From Rickettsiales bacterium (GTDB lineage: Bacteria; Pseudomonadota; Alphaproteobacteria; Rickettsiales; SXRF01), in NCBI GenBank assembly GCA_005792635.1, contig SXRF01000123.1, forward strand, positions 1 to 39,849: a stretch of DNA of 39,849 bases, in the 5' to 3' direction. Both the position numbers and the translations under genes were made by a program. The notes under the pieces are model-generated. The model was not told where the DNA came from. It searched no databases and saw only the letters and a list, made by a program, of their open reading frames with translations. This document shows, piece by piece, positions 18,061-28,440 of this stretch (position 1 is the first letter of the stretch; each line of letters begins with the position of its first letter).

Positions 18061-18097
18061 GTGCGATATATGCACTAAATTTGTGCTAATTTTGCAC
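18061..18097. promoter_or_regulatory. phased palindromic operator/enhancer candidate
   Basis: GTGC-N7-GCAC-N7-GTGC-N7-GCAC; half-sites start at 18061, 18072, 18083 and 18094 (11 bp each), about 95-131 bp upstream of the inferred sigma54 start site. Confidence 0.55.
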
Positions 18098-18214
18098 TTT
18101 TATAAGCCATTATCCCCGCATAAAATATTGAAAATAATCTATATTTAATCAAATTGTACAATTCATACATGCAAAATATATTGTTTTTTTAGCGAGTTAT
18201 GATAAATTAGCGGC

Positions 18215-18964
18215 ATGGAGCAAAATGAACTAACACCTGAAGAATATCTGGAAATTTCCGAAAAAGTCCGCAGCGGCGAGTATTTCCGCGAGGCGCGGGC
18301 GATGGTGGATCTAGAAATTCACGAACCGATGACCGATCGCTATTGGTTTGTGATGCTCACCGTAATTTCGCTAATCATTGTTTTTTCTGCATTTTTCGCC
18401 CTACAATCGCTATATCCGCTAAAACCGCGTATTCCCTTTATTTATGGCGCGAATGATATTGTTGATGATTTGCCGCGCATCAAAACATTGCAAAGCTTTG
18501 CTGGTGAAAATGCAGATGTGGCTTTGCGCCGCTTTCTGGTAAGCAATTATGTAAAAGAACGCGAGGAATATAATGTCGACACATTTGACCGCAATGTCGG
18601 CGCATTGCAGACGATGAGTGCGCCTAGCGTATTTAAGGATTATTACGCCTCTATCTCAGCGTCCAACCCGAACAGCCCCGTTTTACTTTACGGGCGACAA
18701 GCACAGCGCGACATCAAGATTTTATCAATTCAACCAATTGAACAAGCAGAAGAAAAAGATAAAAAAACCCAAGATGCAGCCAAAGATTTTGTGACACGAG
18801 TGCTGTTCGCGGCGACGCTTCAGTCTAACACTGGAAAAAATTCAACCACGCGCTGGCAAGTAGATGTTGCTTTTAAGTATGAACCAATTAAGCTAGACAG
18901 CGAAAATAATAAAATAAAGCCTTATGGTTTTATTGTTACGGATTATAAGGCGAAACCTTTGTAG
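18215..18964 (+). CDS. virB8: type IV secretion system protein VirB8
   Basis: Single N-terminal TM, FVMLTVISLIIVFSAFFALQSLYPLKPRIPF..., VSNYVKEREEYN, FAATLQSNTGKNSTTRWQVDVAFKYEP. Confidence 0.85.
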   Translation: MEQNELTPEEYLEISEKVRSGEYFREARAMVDLEIHEPMTDRYWFVMLTVISLIIVFSAFFALQSLYPLKPRIPFIYGANDIVDDLPRIKTLQSFAGENADVALRRFLVSNYVKEREEYNVDTFDRNVGALQTMSAPSVFKDYYASISASNPNSPVLLYGRQAQRDIKILSIQPIEQAEEKDKKTQDAAKDFVTRVLFAATLQSNTGKNSTTRWQVDVAFKYEPIKLDSENNKIKPYGFIVTDYKAKPL

Positions 18965-18979
18965 GGCATAAATTATTCT

Positions 18980-19747
18980 ATGAAATATTCTGTGAAATAT
19001 TTTTTTCTAGCGATTTTTTCTTTGTTTGTGCTGGCTAGCGCGGCACATGCTACTAGTGATGCGCGGTCGCTACCTGTTGACCACCGCGTTCGCACTATGA
19101 CTTATAAACCAGATGAAGTTTATAAAATGATTGGACATTATCGCTATCAATCCGCAATTGAATTTGGCACAGATGAAGAAATAAAAACCATCTCAATGGG
19201 CGATTCCACGGCGTGGATGCTCAATCCGTCTGGAAATCGTCTGTTTCTCAAGCCAGTGGCGCAGGACGCAACCACCAACATGACGCTGATTACCAATAAG
19301 CGCACCTATTTATTTGAGCTACATGCACACGAAACTGACGATATTTCTGACCCGAACATGGTGTTTGTACTGCGGTTTGTCTATCCTGATAGCGGTGATA
19401 ACCAATCGTCTATCGGAAAATATCTGGACTCTGTTCCTGAAAATGATTTGCTGGAACACCCTGAAAAATACAACACTAGCTATACTATTTCGGGCAGTGA
19501 CGAGATTGCGCCAATCCGTATTTTTGATGATGGGGAATTCACCTATTTTGAATTCCGCGATAAAAATGCTGAAGTTCCCGCCTTTTACTGGGTTGACAAG
19601 GACAACAGCGAAGAGCTGATTAATTATCGGACTCGCGGTGATTATATTGTGGTTGAACGGGTTAATGCTCGCTTCACTCTGCGCCATGGCAAAAATATCG
19701 TTTGCGTATTCAACGAAAAAAAGCTCGCTGGTCTTAAGCAAAAATAA
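18980..19747 (+). CDS. virB9: type IV secretion system protein VirB9/TrbG
   Basis: Signal peptide; DHRVRTMTYKPDEVYKMIGHYRYQSAIEFGTDEEIKTISMGDSTAWMLNPSGNRLFLKPVAQDATTNMTLITNKRTYLFEL. Confidence 0.88.
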   Translation: MKYSVKYFFLAIFSLFVLASAAHATSDARSLPVDHRVRTMTYKPDEVYKMIGHYRYQSAIEFGTDEEIKTISMGDSTAWMLNPSGNRLFLKPVAQDATTNMTLITNKRTYLFELHAHETDDISDPNMVFVLRFVYPDSGDNQSSIGKYLDSVPENDLLEHPEKYNTSYTISGSDEIAPIRIFDDGEFTYFEFRDKNAEVPAFYWVDKDNSEELINYRTRGDYIVVERVNARFTLRHGKNIVCVFNEKKLAGLKQK

Positions 19748-19748
19748 T

Positions 19749-20795
19749 ATGAGAAGCGATTCTGGACAAAACTCTGGGCAAAAAACCTCTGGACAAAATG
19801 GCTATAAGGTCGGAGTTATTGGTGCTGGTGCGTGGGGGACGGCTCTTAGCGTCATCGCCAACCGCGCAGGTAGCAAAGTAACGCTGGGAACGCGCAACAG
19901 CAGCGTCATCTCTGCAGTACGCGACAGGCGGATTAATGATATTTATCTACCATCAATTTTTATCGACCCCAGCGTTGCATTCACCGATGAGCTTTCCGAT
20001 GTCTGTCATAACGATGTCCTAATTCTTGCTACACCGTCGCACTGCCTGCGAGCGGTGTGTATTTCAATTTCCGACAGCTTGCCACCAACTGTTCCCATCG
20101 TAATCGCCAGCAAGGGTATTGAGCGTGGCAGCCTGATGATGATGAGCGAGGTGGTAAAAGCTATTTTGCCAAACAATCCGATTGCTATTCTTTCAGGCCC
20201 GAATTTTGCCGATGAAGCGGCTCGCGGGCTGCCAACCGCGACAACTATTGCCTGCGCCGACACCAGCCTGTGGGATATGCTAATGTATTCAATCGGTGGC
20301 AGGTTGTTCCGCCCCTATATGACCGAGGATGTTATCGGCACGCAAATTGGCGGCATTGTGAAGAATGTTATCGCTATTGCTTGCGGCATTGCCGTTGGAA
20401 AAAACATGGGAGAAAATGCCCGCGCCGCGCTGGTAACACGGGGCTTTGCGGAGATGAGCCGCCTCGCCCTTGCCAAAGGTGGTAAATACGAAACACTGAT
20501 GGGGCTTTCAGGCTTGGGTGATTTAATTCTCACCTGCGGCAGCCAAAAATCACGAAATATGTCGTTTGGCGTTGCCCTTGGACAGGGGAAAAGCAAGGAT
20601 GAACTACTAGCCATTAGCGGACGCGGCGCACTAGAAGGCGTGGTTTCCGCTGAATCCATTGATAAACTCGCAGGCAAATACAGCATATCCATGCCTATTT
20701 GCGAAGCTGTGCATCATATATTATATGATAATGCGCCGATAGATAGAGTAATAAGCGGATTGCTCGAGCGACCATTTGTCAGCGAGGCAATTTGA
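19749..20795 (+). CDS. gpsA: NAD(P)-dependent glycerol-3-phosphate dehydrogenase
   Basis: KVGVIGAGAWGTALSVIANRAGSKVTLGTRN..., GPNFADEAARGLPTATTIA, GLSGLGDLILTCGSQKSRN; start at MRSDSGQ (19749). Confidence 0.95.
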   Translation: MRSDSGQNSGQKTSGQNGYKVGVIGAGAWGTALSVIANRAGSKVTLGTRNSSVISAVRDRRINDIYLPSIFIDPSVAFTDELSDVCHNDVLILATPSHCLRAVCISISDSLPPTVPIVIASKGIERGSLMMMSEVVKAILPNNPIAILSGPNFADEAARGLPTATTIACADTSLWDMLMYSIGGRLFRPYMTEDVIGTQIGGIVKNVIAIACGIAVGKNMGENARAALVTRGFAEMSRLALAKGGKYETLMGLSGLGDLILTCGSQKSRNMSFGVALGQGKSKDELLAISGRGALEGVVSAESIDKLAGKYSISMPICEAVHHILYDNAPIDRVISGLLERPFVSEAI

Positions 20796-20804
20796 GATTG
20801 TTAT

Positions 20805-21761
20805 ATGTCAATTACCGCAAAACCCAAAACAGATTTTGAACAAGAAATTCACCGCCTGAAGCGCGAGATGAATGCGGTTATCCTCGCCCATTATTATCAG
20901 GATGACGAGATACAGGACATTGCCGATTTTGTTGGCGATTCGCTGGATCTTGCGCGAAAAGCGGCAGCAACCAACGCTGCCGTTATTGTGTTTTGCGGCG
21001 TGCGATTCATGGCGGAAGGTGCGAAAATCCTAAACCCGAACAAGCTGGTTTTGATCCCTGATATGGCGGCGGGTTGCTCGCTAGAGGATTCCTGCCCGCC
21101 CAAGGAATTTGCGGCTTTTAAGGCGGCAAACCCTGAACATTTGGTGGTGACATATATTAACTGCTCGGCGGAAGTAAAGGCTCTTTCGGATATTATCGTG
21201 ACTTCCAGCAACGCCGAAAAAATCTTGAACCAACTGCCAAAAGAGCAAAAAATCATCTTCGCGCCTGACAAATATTTAGGGGCTTATCTTAATAAAAAAA
21301 CTGGGCGCGATATGTTGCTGTGGAACGGCACATGTATGGTTCACGAACGCTTTTCCGAACAAGAGCTTATCAAGCTCAAAACCCGCCACGCTGACGCGCT
21401 GGTTATTGCTCATCCTGAATGCCCCGAACATTTGCTGCGCCACGCCGATCATATTGGTTCTACTTCTTCACTACTTGGCTATACCGCCGAAAATGCAGGC
21501 AAAACCTTCATCGTCCTCACGGAAATGGGTATTTTGCACCAAATGAAAAAGCTTTCGCCAAACAGCGTTTTTTATGATGTGCCAAGCGTTAATGATGCGG
21601 CGTGCGCCACCTGCAACCAGTGTCCATATATGAAGCTTAATACGCTGGAAAAAATTTATAATTGCATGAAAAACCGTACTCCAGCACTGGAGCTTGCGCC
21701 CGACCTCATCGCCAAAGCTAAAAAACCGCTGGAAAGAATGCTGGAGATGAGCAAACCATAA
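20805..21761 (+). CDS. nadA: quinolinate synthase
   Basis: [29 protein letters not shown]..., [51 protein letters not shown]. Confidence 0.96.
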   Translation: MSITAKPKTDFEQEIHRLKREMNAVILAHYYQDDEIQDIADFVGDSLDLARKAAATNAAVIVFCGVRFMAEGAKILNPNKLVLIPDMAAGCSLEDSCPPKEFAAFKAANPEHLVVTYINCSAEVKALSDIIVTSSNAEKILNQLPKEQKIIFAPDKYLGAYLNKKTGRDMLLWNGTCMVHERFSEQELIKLKTRHADALVIAHPECPEHLLRHADHIGSTSSLLGYTAENAGKTFIVLTEMGILHQMKKLSPNSVFYDVPSVNDAACATCNQCPYMKLNTLEKIYNCMKNRTPALELAPDLIAKAKKPLERMLEMSKP

Positions 21762-21766
21762 ATTCG

Positions 21767-22609
21767 CTACCACTTAACCTCTGGTGGGAGCGACATCAAG
21801 ATTGCTTCGGTATTGCCGCCCGTCATCAGCCCAAAGCGCGTGCCGCGGTCATAAAGCAAATTAAACTCCACATAGCGACCGCGTTTTGTTAGCTGCCACT
21901 GCCGCTGTTCTGCCGTCCATTTTTCGTGCATGTGGCGGCGGGCGATTTCTGGATAGATGCTGGCGAAGGCTTTGCCCACTTCCTGTGTGAAGGCAAAGTC
22001 ATTTTCAAAATTTCCCGTATCCACATAATCATAAAAAATTCCGCCCACGCCACGCGGTTCATTTCTATGTTTCAGGAAAAAATACTCGTCACACCATTTT
22101 TTGAATTTTGGATAATATTCTGGATCAAATTTATCGCACGCGCCCTTGAAAGCCGCGTGAAAATCCTGCGTATCGGCATCAACGGGATACATCGGCGTTA
22201 AATCACCACCACCGCCAAACCAATGCTTGCTGCCATCACCCAGCACAATCATCCGCGTGTTAAAATGCACGGCGGGAACTAGCGGCGAACACAGATGCGC
22301 CACCAGCGAAATTCCACTCGCCCAAAAGCGCGGGTCAGACGCAGCGTTTGGTATTTCCTTCCGCATAGTTTCATTGAATTCGCCGTGAACTGTGGAAATA
22401 TTCACCCCAACTTTTTCAAAAAATTTCCCGCGCATCACCGACATTTCACCACCGCCACCTTCCGCCCTTTCCCACGCAGTGCGCACAAAACGCGAGCCGG
22501 CAGCAGCGTCAAATTCATCCTCCAGCTTTTCAAATTCCGCGCATATTTGATTGCGCAGCTCGCGAAACCAATCCGCCGCCAGTTGTTTTTTCTCACATAT
22601 TGTCATCAT
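21767..22609 (-). CDS. hemF: coproporphyrinogen III oxidase, aerobic
   Basis: [25 protein letters not shown]..., [59 protein letters not shown]; start at Met 22609 or 22606. Confidence 0.96.
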   Translation of the reverse strand: MMTICEKKQLAADWFRELRNQICAEFEKLEDEFDAAAGSRFVRTAWERAEGGGGEMSVMRGKFFEKVGVNISTVHGEFNETMRKEIPNAASDPRFWASGISLVAHLCSPLVPAVHFNTRMIVLGDGSKHWFGGGGDLTPMYPVDADTQDFHAAFKGACDKFDPEYYPKFKKWCDEYFFLKHRNEPRGVGGIFYDYVDTGNFENDFAFTQEVGKAFASIYPEIARRHMHEKWTAEQRQWQLTKRGRYVEFNLLYDRGTRFGLMTGGNTEAILMSLPPEVKW

Positions 22610-22671
22610 TTTTGTTACCCAATCAAATTTTGCACTGATTTTTAATTCATTATTGCCACTACAAATAAAAC

Positions 22672-23535
22672 TTAAAAAGCCGCTTTTACCATAACAGAAC
22701 AAGCTAGGCTGGTGTCTGTTAAATTATATTCAGAAGCAATAGTTACACACTCTGGATTATTACTATTATCACCCAAGGTTAGAATATCATCTGATTGCGG
22801 TATAAACATGGATACCACATTTCCAGACATTGGCTTCCCATCATCAATTTTTACATCTATATTGTAAGCATCGGAAGTGGACATACTAATGCTAGTGGCA
22901 TTTATATATCTGAATGTATTTACTATCGAGGAAATATCAGAAATTATATAACGGTTAGCCCCCATATAATGGGTGACAGTAATAAATTGTCCATTGCCCA
23001 GCTTTGCCTCTGGCAATCTGGTGTTCGGTGTACCATTAGATATAGCTTGATTATCTAGATCTGCACCATACGAACCTTCAATAATATTTGCATCCGACAG
23101 ATGACGAAAAAACATCGCCATCTCACCTTGGTACTTATAAACGACCTGATTAGTACCAACCAATTTTTCTCCTATTAAACCATCCCCATTATCGTCAGTA
23201 ATCAATCTTGAATAATCTAAATCCTGAGCAATGGAACTTGCAGTGTATAAATCCAAACTTATAGCATCATCCCTTAATATATCTCCCGGAAGCGCATTAT
23301 ATTTTAAGCGAAAAGCTGTTGCCGCTGAATTCAATTTTTCAAGCTGCGTAACCTGCGAACGAAGCTGTGCTGAATGTATTAAGTCCTGCCCAACCAGAAC
23401 TCCTCCAACCACTAAGCCTATAATTACCAGAACTATGGAGAGTTCAATAAGAGTAAAGCCAGCTATTTTTATAAAAATATTAGCGTTTACAGAAGGTTTA
23501 TGTCTCATATTTTGTATATCCTTTGCCTTCTTCAA
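22672..23535 (-). CDS. type II/IV prepilin-like protein (pseudopilin)
   Basis: [29 protein letters not shown]-terminal methylation/cleavage motif; YNALPGDI. Confidence 0.88.
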   Translation of the reverse strand: MKKAKDIQNMRHKPSVNANIFIKIAGFTLIELSIVLVIIGLVVGGVLVGQDLIHSAQLRSQVTQLEKLNSAATAFRLKYNALPGDILRDDAISLDLYTASSIAQDLDYSRLITDDNGDGLIGEKLVGTNQVVYKYQGEMAMFFRHLSDANIIEGSYGADLDNQAISNGTPNTRLPEAKLGNGQFITVTHYMGANRYIISDISSIVNTFRYINATSISMSTSDAYNIDVKIDDGKPMSGNVVSMFIPQSDDILTLGDNSNNPECVTIASEYNLTDTSLACSVMVKAAF

Positions 23536-23991
23536 TTATTGCAAAATTTGCCTAATCGCCTCACCAATCACCATACTCGACGCCATCGCCACATTAAGCG
23601 ACCTTGCGCCAGATTGCATCGGCACTTTTACCAGCGCGTCGACCATATTTACAACGCTATCAGGAACACCAGAAGATTCGCGCCCTAGCAGCAAACAATC
23701 GCCGTCCATAAAGGCAAAATCGGTATATCCAGAAACCGCTTTGGTACTGAGCAAAACCAGTCGAGCAATTCCTTGTTCACCGCGGGTATTCAAAAATTTC
23801 TCCCAAGAACTATGCCGCTGTAAATCAGTAATCACCCCATAATCCATGGCGACGCGCTTTATTTGCTTATCATCCAGCACAAAACCGCAGGGTTCAATAA
23901 TATGCATACGCACACCAAGACAAGCAGCAAGGCGCATGATGCTGCCTGTATTTTGCGGTATATCAGGTTGGTAAAGGGCGAGATGTATCAT
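23536..23991 (-). CDS. trmL: tRNA (cytidine(34)-2'-O)-methyltransferase
   Basis: LALYQPDIPQNTGSIMRLAACLGVRMHIIEPCGF..., LLGRESSGVPDSVV, SLNVAMASSMVIGEAIRQ. Confidence 0.93.
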   Translation of the reverse strand: MIHLALYQPDIPQNTGSIMRLAACLGVRMHIIEPCGFVLDDKQIKRVAMDYGVITDLQRHSSWEKFLNTRGEQGIARLVLLSTKAVSGYTDFAFMDGDCLLLGRESSGVPDSVVNMVDALVKVPMQSGARSLNVAMASSMVIGEAIRQILQ

Positions 23992-24048
23992 TCTATTTCA
24001 CTTAATTTTCAACTTGTATCCTAGCATTTGCCTGATAGACTACGCAAC

Positions 24049-24873
24049 ATGCAACATTCAAAATTTATTTATATAATCCCTCTGCTTCTTGCTCTTGCCT
24101 CTTGTGGCAGCAAGGACGATGAAGGCGCGGTAAAACCGTCCGAAAGCCCTGAAAAGCTATATAGTGAGGCGCGAGCGAAGTTTAGTGAGGGCGAACTGAA
24201 AGAATCGGTCAAAGATTTTGAGGAAGTGGAAAGGCAACATCCCTATTCTCCGCTTGCCATCGATGCACAGATTATGTCGGGCTATGCCAGCTATAAAGCC
24301 GAGGAGTACGACACAGCCGTTTCCACGCTGGAACGCTTCACCAAACTTTACCCAAATAATGAATCCGCACCTTATGCTTATTATTTGATTTCCTTATGTT
24401 ATTATGAGCAAATCTCCGATGTCGGGCGCGACCAAAAAATAACCGAGCAGGCTCTAGCGGCTCTGCGCGAGGTGGTTCGTCGCTTCCCTGATTCGGATTA
24501 TGCCCGCGACGCAAAAATCAAGCTAGACCTTACTCTTGACCATTTGGCTGGTAAGGAAATGCAGGTGGGCAGGTATTATCTAAAGCGCGATGACACTCTG
24601 GCGGCGATTAACCGCTTCCGCTTTGTGGTGGATAATTATCAAACCACTAGCCATGTTCCCGAAGCCCTGCACCGCCTTGTGGAAGCCTATTTGAAGCTGG
24701 GAATAACCGACGAAGCAAACCGCTACGCCGCTGTTCTTGGGCATAATTTCCCAAATAGCAGCTGGTATCGCGACAGCTATAAGCTGATGACGGGCGCGAG
24801 CGTTGCGCCTTCCGAAAATACATCACCAGAAACCACACATGAAACTTCTTGGTGGAACAGTATTATTCCGTAA
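24049..24873 (+). CDS. bamD: outer membrane protein assembly factor BamD
   Basis: Lipoprotein signal (LLALASCGS), KLYSEARAKFSEGELKESVKDFEEVERQHPYSPLAIDAQIMSGYASYKAEEYDTAV, TPR-like. Confidence 0.9.
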   Translation: MQHSKFIYIIPLLLALASCGSKDDEGAVKPSESPEKLYSEARAKFSEGELKESVKDFEEVERQHPYSPLAIDAQIMSGYASYKAEEYDTAVSTLERFTKLYPNNESAPYAYYLISLCYYEQISDVGRDQKITEQALAALREVVRRFPDSDYARDAKIKLDLTLDHLAGKEMQVGRYYLKRDDTLAAINRFRFVVDNYQTTSHVPEALHRLVEAYLKLGITDEANRYAAVLGHNFPNSSWYRDSYKLMTGASVAPSENTSPETTHETSWWNSIIP

Positions 24874-24887
24874 TTTAATCGACTAAG

Positions 24888-24904
24888 TTGCGAATGATTA
24901 TCAA
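24888..24904. promoter_or_regulatory. Fur-box-like sequence in a convergent intergenic region
   Basis: Reverse strand ttgataatcattcgcaa resembles the Fur core (tGATAATnATTatca). Confidence 0.25.
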
Positions 24905-25081
24905 CTGCAACAGAAAAACCACTTTCTTGCTTTCATATTTTCTCATTTTCGTCCGCTATAACTTACTTTTCTCATATTCGAACTATAAGCTTGTCCCTCC
25001 ATAGCACCCAATACCACCGTCATCAGGGATGACAGCCGATTGGTTTATGATAATCTTAAAAACTTGGGACTGGGAGTGGTT

Positions 25082-25801
25082 TTATTCCTTATAACCCACA
25101 GGATCAGAAATTCCATTCTCGCGGAAACCTTTTAGGCGGAGCTGGCAGGCATCGCAGTGTCCGCAGGCTTTGCCGTCTTCGCTTGGGTCATAGCAGCTGG
25201 TAGTTAGGCTGTAATCAACGCCTAGTTTTCTGCCTTTTTCGATGATTTGCGCCTTGCTCATGGCGATTAGTGGCGTATGGACAGTGATATGCTTGCTCTG
25301 TCCGTAAGCAGTGGCGAGGTTGGCAGTTTGCTCAAAAGATTTGATGAATTCTGGACGGCAATCAGGATAGCCGCTATAATCCAGCGCGTTCACACCGATA
25401 AAAATATCATAAGCCTTCAACACCTCCGCCCATGCAAGAGCAAAGGACAGGAAAATCGTGTTGCGGGCAGGAACATAAGTGATGGGGATACCGCTTGCGA
25501 GCGCGACCGCATCGCGGTCTTTTGGCACAACCAGCCCATCCTCCGTCAGGGCAGAGCCGCCAAACCCGCCAAGGTCAATAGTTATCACCCGATGCTCGGC
25601 AACGCCCATCGCCGCCGCAATCCGCGCCGCCGCGTCCAGCTCATGCTTATGTTTCTGCCCATAAGAAAATGACAGCGCATAGACAGCAAAGCCTTGCGCC
25701 TTAGCAATAGCAAGGGTAGTTGTAGAGTCTAGCCCACCTGATAATAATAATACTGCCTTCTTATTCATTTCCGCATTTTGCACTATGTACAGAATATTCA
25801 C
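25082..25801 (-). CDS. queC: 7-cyano-7-deazaguanine synthase
   Basis: [37 protein letters not shown]..., [24 protein letters not shown]; likely start MNKKAVLLL. Confidence 0.96.
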   Translation of the reverse strand: MNILYIVQNAEMNKKAVLLLSGGLDSTTTLAIAKAQGFAVYALSFSYGQKHKHELDAAARIAAAMGVAEHRVITIDLGGFGGSALTEDGLVVPKDRDAVALASGIPITYVPARNTIFLSFALAWAEVLKAYDIFIGVNALDYSGYPDCRPEFIKSFEQTANLATAYGQSKHITVHTPLIAMSKAQIIEKGRKLGVDYSLTTSCYDPSEDGKACGHCDACQLRLKGFRENGISDPVGYKE

Positions 25802-25814
25802 AAATAAATTCTTA

Positions 25815-25957
25815 GAGCCTACTCATAATCCCTACTCCAGCTTGCTGCAAACGGCGTTTTCTGCGCTTCCGCTGCTCATGTACTTGGTGTACACTGCGCT
25901 GCGGTTCTCGAAAATCGCCTTTTTCGCTCGCGCTGGAGCGAGATTATGAGCAGGCTC
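25815..25957. repeat. ~143 bp palindromic element spanning the EamA start codon
   Basis: Terminal arms gagcctactcataatccctactccagc (25815-25841) and gctggagcgagattatgagcaggctc (25932-25957) are near-perfect inverted repeats; inner part also partly palindromic (gtacttggtgtac). Confidence 0.8.
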
Positions 25958-26848
25958 TCAAAAAAAATCTCTAAAAATCAGCGAGCGATTGCCTATATGC
26001 TCGTTGCTATGTTCTGCTTGTCGGCGATGAATGTCGTATTACGGATGATGGCTGGTGGTTTGCATTCCTCGCAAATTGTGGTTATGCGCCATGTGTGGAG
26101 CATCGTTATTATTCTCGCTTGGTCGGGTTGGCTGATGCGCGGAGTGCCTCGCTTTCCCAGCCAGCGCATGTCGGGGCATTTCTGGCGTGCAACTTTCGGA
26201 ATTGTCGCCATGGAATTATGGTTTTATTCCATAACCATTATGCCGATTACGCTGGTTACCGCGCTGTCCTTCACCACGCCGATTTTTGCCACTGTTTTCG
26301 CCATGATTTTTCTTGGTGAAAAGGCTGGTATCCGTCGTTGGAGCGCGATATTTATGGGTTTTGTGGGGATGCTGATTATTCTGCGCCCTGATATTTCTGG
26401 CATCAGCAATGCGGGGTGGATTGTGATTGCCGCCTCGGTGATGATGGCGGGATCAGGGACGATGGTAAAAAGCCTGACCAGCAGCGAACCCGCCGAAACC
26501 ATCGTGTTCTACATGGCGGTATTTATGTTTTTCTGGTCGCTGCCTCTGGCGATACCGTTCTGGCAGGCGTTCACCATGGAGCAAATGGCGATGTCGTTTG
26601 TAATCGCCCTGTTTTCCACCGCCGCCCATTTGCTGATGGCTCGGGCATTCACGGGTACAGAAATGGTGGTGCTAATACCATTTGACTTTACACGGCTGAT
26701 TTTTACCGCCGTTCTTGCCTATATTTTCTTTGCGGAAACCATGGATGCGCACACCATAATCGGCACGCTAGTAATCGCCGCCAGCACAATTTACATCGCG
26801 CATCGGGAAGCAAGAAAGAAGGTTGTGGCTAGCGTTCCAGAATTGTAA
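25946..26848 (+). CDS. EamA/DMT-family transporter
   Basis: 300 aa, ~10 TM; AIAYMLVAMFCLSAMNVVLRMM..., TVFAMIFLGEKAGIRRWSAIFMGFVGMLIILRP. Confidence 0.88.
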   Translation: MSRLSKKISKNQRAIAYMLVAMFCLSAMNVVLRMMAGGLHSSQIVVMRHVWSIVIILAWSGWLMRGVPRFPSQRMSGHFWRATFGIVAMELWFYSITIMPITLVTALSFTTPIFATVFAMIFLGEKAGIRRWSAIFMGFVGMLIILRPDISGISNAGWIVIAASVMMAGSGTMVKSLTSSEPAETIVFYMAVFMFFWSLPLAIPFWQAFTMEQMAMSFVIALFSTAAHLLMARAFTGTEMVVLIPFDFTRLIFTAVLAYIFFAETMDAHTIIGTLVIAASTIYIAHREARKKVVASVPEL

Positions 26849-28190
26849 GGTCGGCTTCAACTTCGCCACTTAGCACAGCTTTTGCCAGCTTATGGTCAAG
26901 CTCACCTTCAAATTTAGAAATCACCACTGTCGCAACCGCATTGCCAATAATATTGATAATCGCACGACCAGTGGACATAAAACGATCAATCGCAAACAGC
27001 AAGGCAAGACCAACGCTAAGTTTTTCTGGTGGGACGATGTCCATAGAAGCCATAGTTGCCGCCAGCACCAAAAACGCGCTGCCTGTTACCCCAGCTGCGC
27101 CCTTGGAAGTAATTAGCAATACACCAAGCAAGGTTAATTCTTGCATAAAAGTAAGTGGTGTATCAGTTGCATAGGCAATAAACATCGCGCCCATGGTGAA
27201 ATATAACGACGAACCATCAAGATTGAACGAATAGCCCGCAGGAATGGTAAGTCCAACGATTTTCTTCGCACAGCCAAGAGCCGCCAGTTTTTCCATTAAG
27301 CGTGGAAGCACGGTTTCCGACGAAGAAGTACCAAGCACGATAAACAACTCTTCGCGAATATATTTGATAAGTTGCCAAATGCTGAGCTTGCAATAAAACC
27401 GTACAATCGGCGCAAGAATAAGCGCAACAAAGCCAACACAAGTCGCATAGAATAAAAACAATAATTCGCCCAAATTCGCAAGAGAGCCAAGCCCAAACTT
27501 GCCAATAGTGTAAGACATCGCCCCGAAAGCACCAATCGGCGCAAAAAGAGTAACAATATCAACCATTTTGAACAATACATGCGAAAAGCTATCTATCATG
27601 TCATGAATTGGTTTTACCTTATCGCCAATTTTTGTGAGGGCGATTGAAAACAAAATCGCAACAAACAATACCTGTAACAATTCCCCTTCAGCAAACGCGC
27701 TTACAAAGGTAGAGGGTATGATGTGCATTAAAAAATCTTTTGTCGTGGAAAGATGGGTTGCCGCCACTTTTGACTCAACGGTTTTGGTGTCTAGTGTGGT
27801 AACATCAATTCCCATGCCCATTCCAGGCTTTGCTAAATCAGCAACCACCCAACCAATAATCAAAGCTAGCGTGGTCATGGCAACAAACCAAGTGATGGCT
27901 TTAACACCAACACGCCCAACTTGCTTCACATCGCCCATACCAGAAATACCGCTAACTATGGTGCAAAAAATAAGCGGCGCGATTAACATTTTGATAAGAT
28001 TAATAAAAGCATCGCCAAGCGGCTTCATATCCTGCGCTTTTTCAGGCGAAAAATGACCAAAAAGCACACCAAGGAATATCGCAAAAAGAACTTGAAAGAA
28101 CAACCCCTTATAAAATGGCTTGTTTGTTGATTTTTTATTTGTGGATACCGAAGCTCCATTCCCAGTTTTTGGTGCGACTTTTGCATTCAT
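26829..28190 (-). CDS. dctA: dicarboxylate/amino acid:cation symporter (DAACS)
   Basis: LIKMLIAPLIFCTIVSGISGMGD, GTSSSETVLPRLMEKLAALGC, GYSFNLDGSSLYFTMGAMFIAYAT. Confidence 0.9.
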   Translation of the reverse strand: MNAKVAPKTGNGASVSTNKKSTNKPFYKGLFFQVLFAIFLGVLFGHFSPEKAQDMKPLGDAFINLIKMLIAPLIFCTIVSGISGMGDVKQVGRVGVKAITWFVAMTTLALIIGWVVADLAKPGMGMGIDVTTLDTKTVESKVAATHLSTTKDFLMHIIPSTFVSAFAEGELLQVLFVAILFSIALTKIGDKVKPIHDMIDSFSHVLFKMVDIVTLFAPIGAFGAMSYTIGKFGLGSLANLGELLFLFYATCVGFVALILAPIVRFYCKLSIWQLIKYIREELFIVLGTSSSETVLPRLMEKLAALGCAKKIVGLTIPAGYSFNLDGSSLYFTMGAMFIAYATDTPLTFMQELTLLGVLLITSKGAAGVTGSAFLVLAATMASMDIVPPEKLSVGLALLFAIDRFMSTGRAIINIIGNAVATVVISKFEGELDHKLAKAVLSGEVEADLTILER

Positions 28191-28399
28191 GACTTCAAAT
28201 TCTCCCTGCGGTTATTTTTTATTTTTTTAGCATTATCTGCTTTAGAAACAATAAAGACAAAAATTCCCATTCGTGACTTGTTCTATGTCAATTTTCTTAG
28301 TGATTTTTCTTATAGGGAAAGAGGATTTAATCCTAAATATAACAAAAGACCAGCAAAAAACACAAAATTGCCCAGCCTTTATGTTGTGCAGCGCAGCAA

Positions 28400-28434
28400 A
28401 AACCCTGCGGAAAGAAAAACTCTCCGCAGGGTTT
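28400..28434 (-). terminator. Rho-independent terminator of the rpsB-tsf operon
   Basis: Perfect 12-bp arms aaaccctgcgga / tccgcagggttt just after the tsf stop, with a T-rich tail on the minus strand. Confidence 0.85.
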
Positions 28435-28440
28435 ATCAAA

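Noticed and set aside
18181-18203. sigma70-like -35/-10 (ttgttt...tatgat) for virB8
   Set aside because: Spacer is only about 11 bp, too short for a credible promoter.
25060-25078. cttgggactgggagtgg as another heptad repeat
   Set aside because: Only about two imperfect units; too short to claim, although it resembles the cobT-cobS array units.
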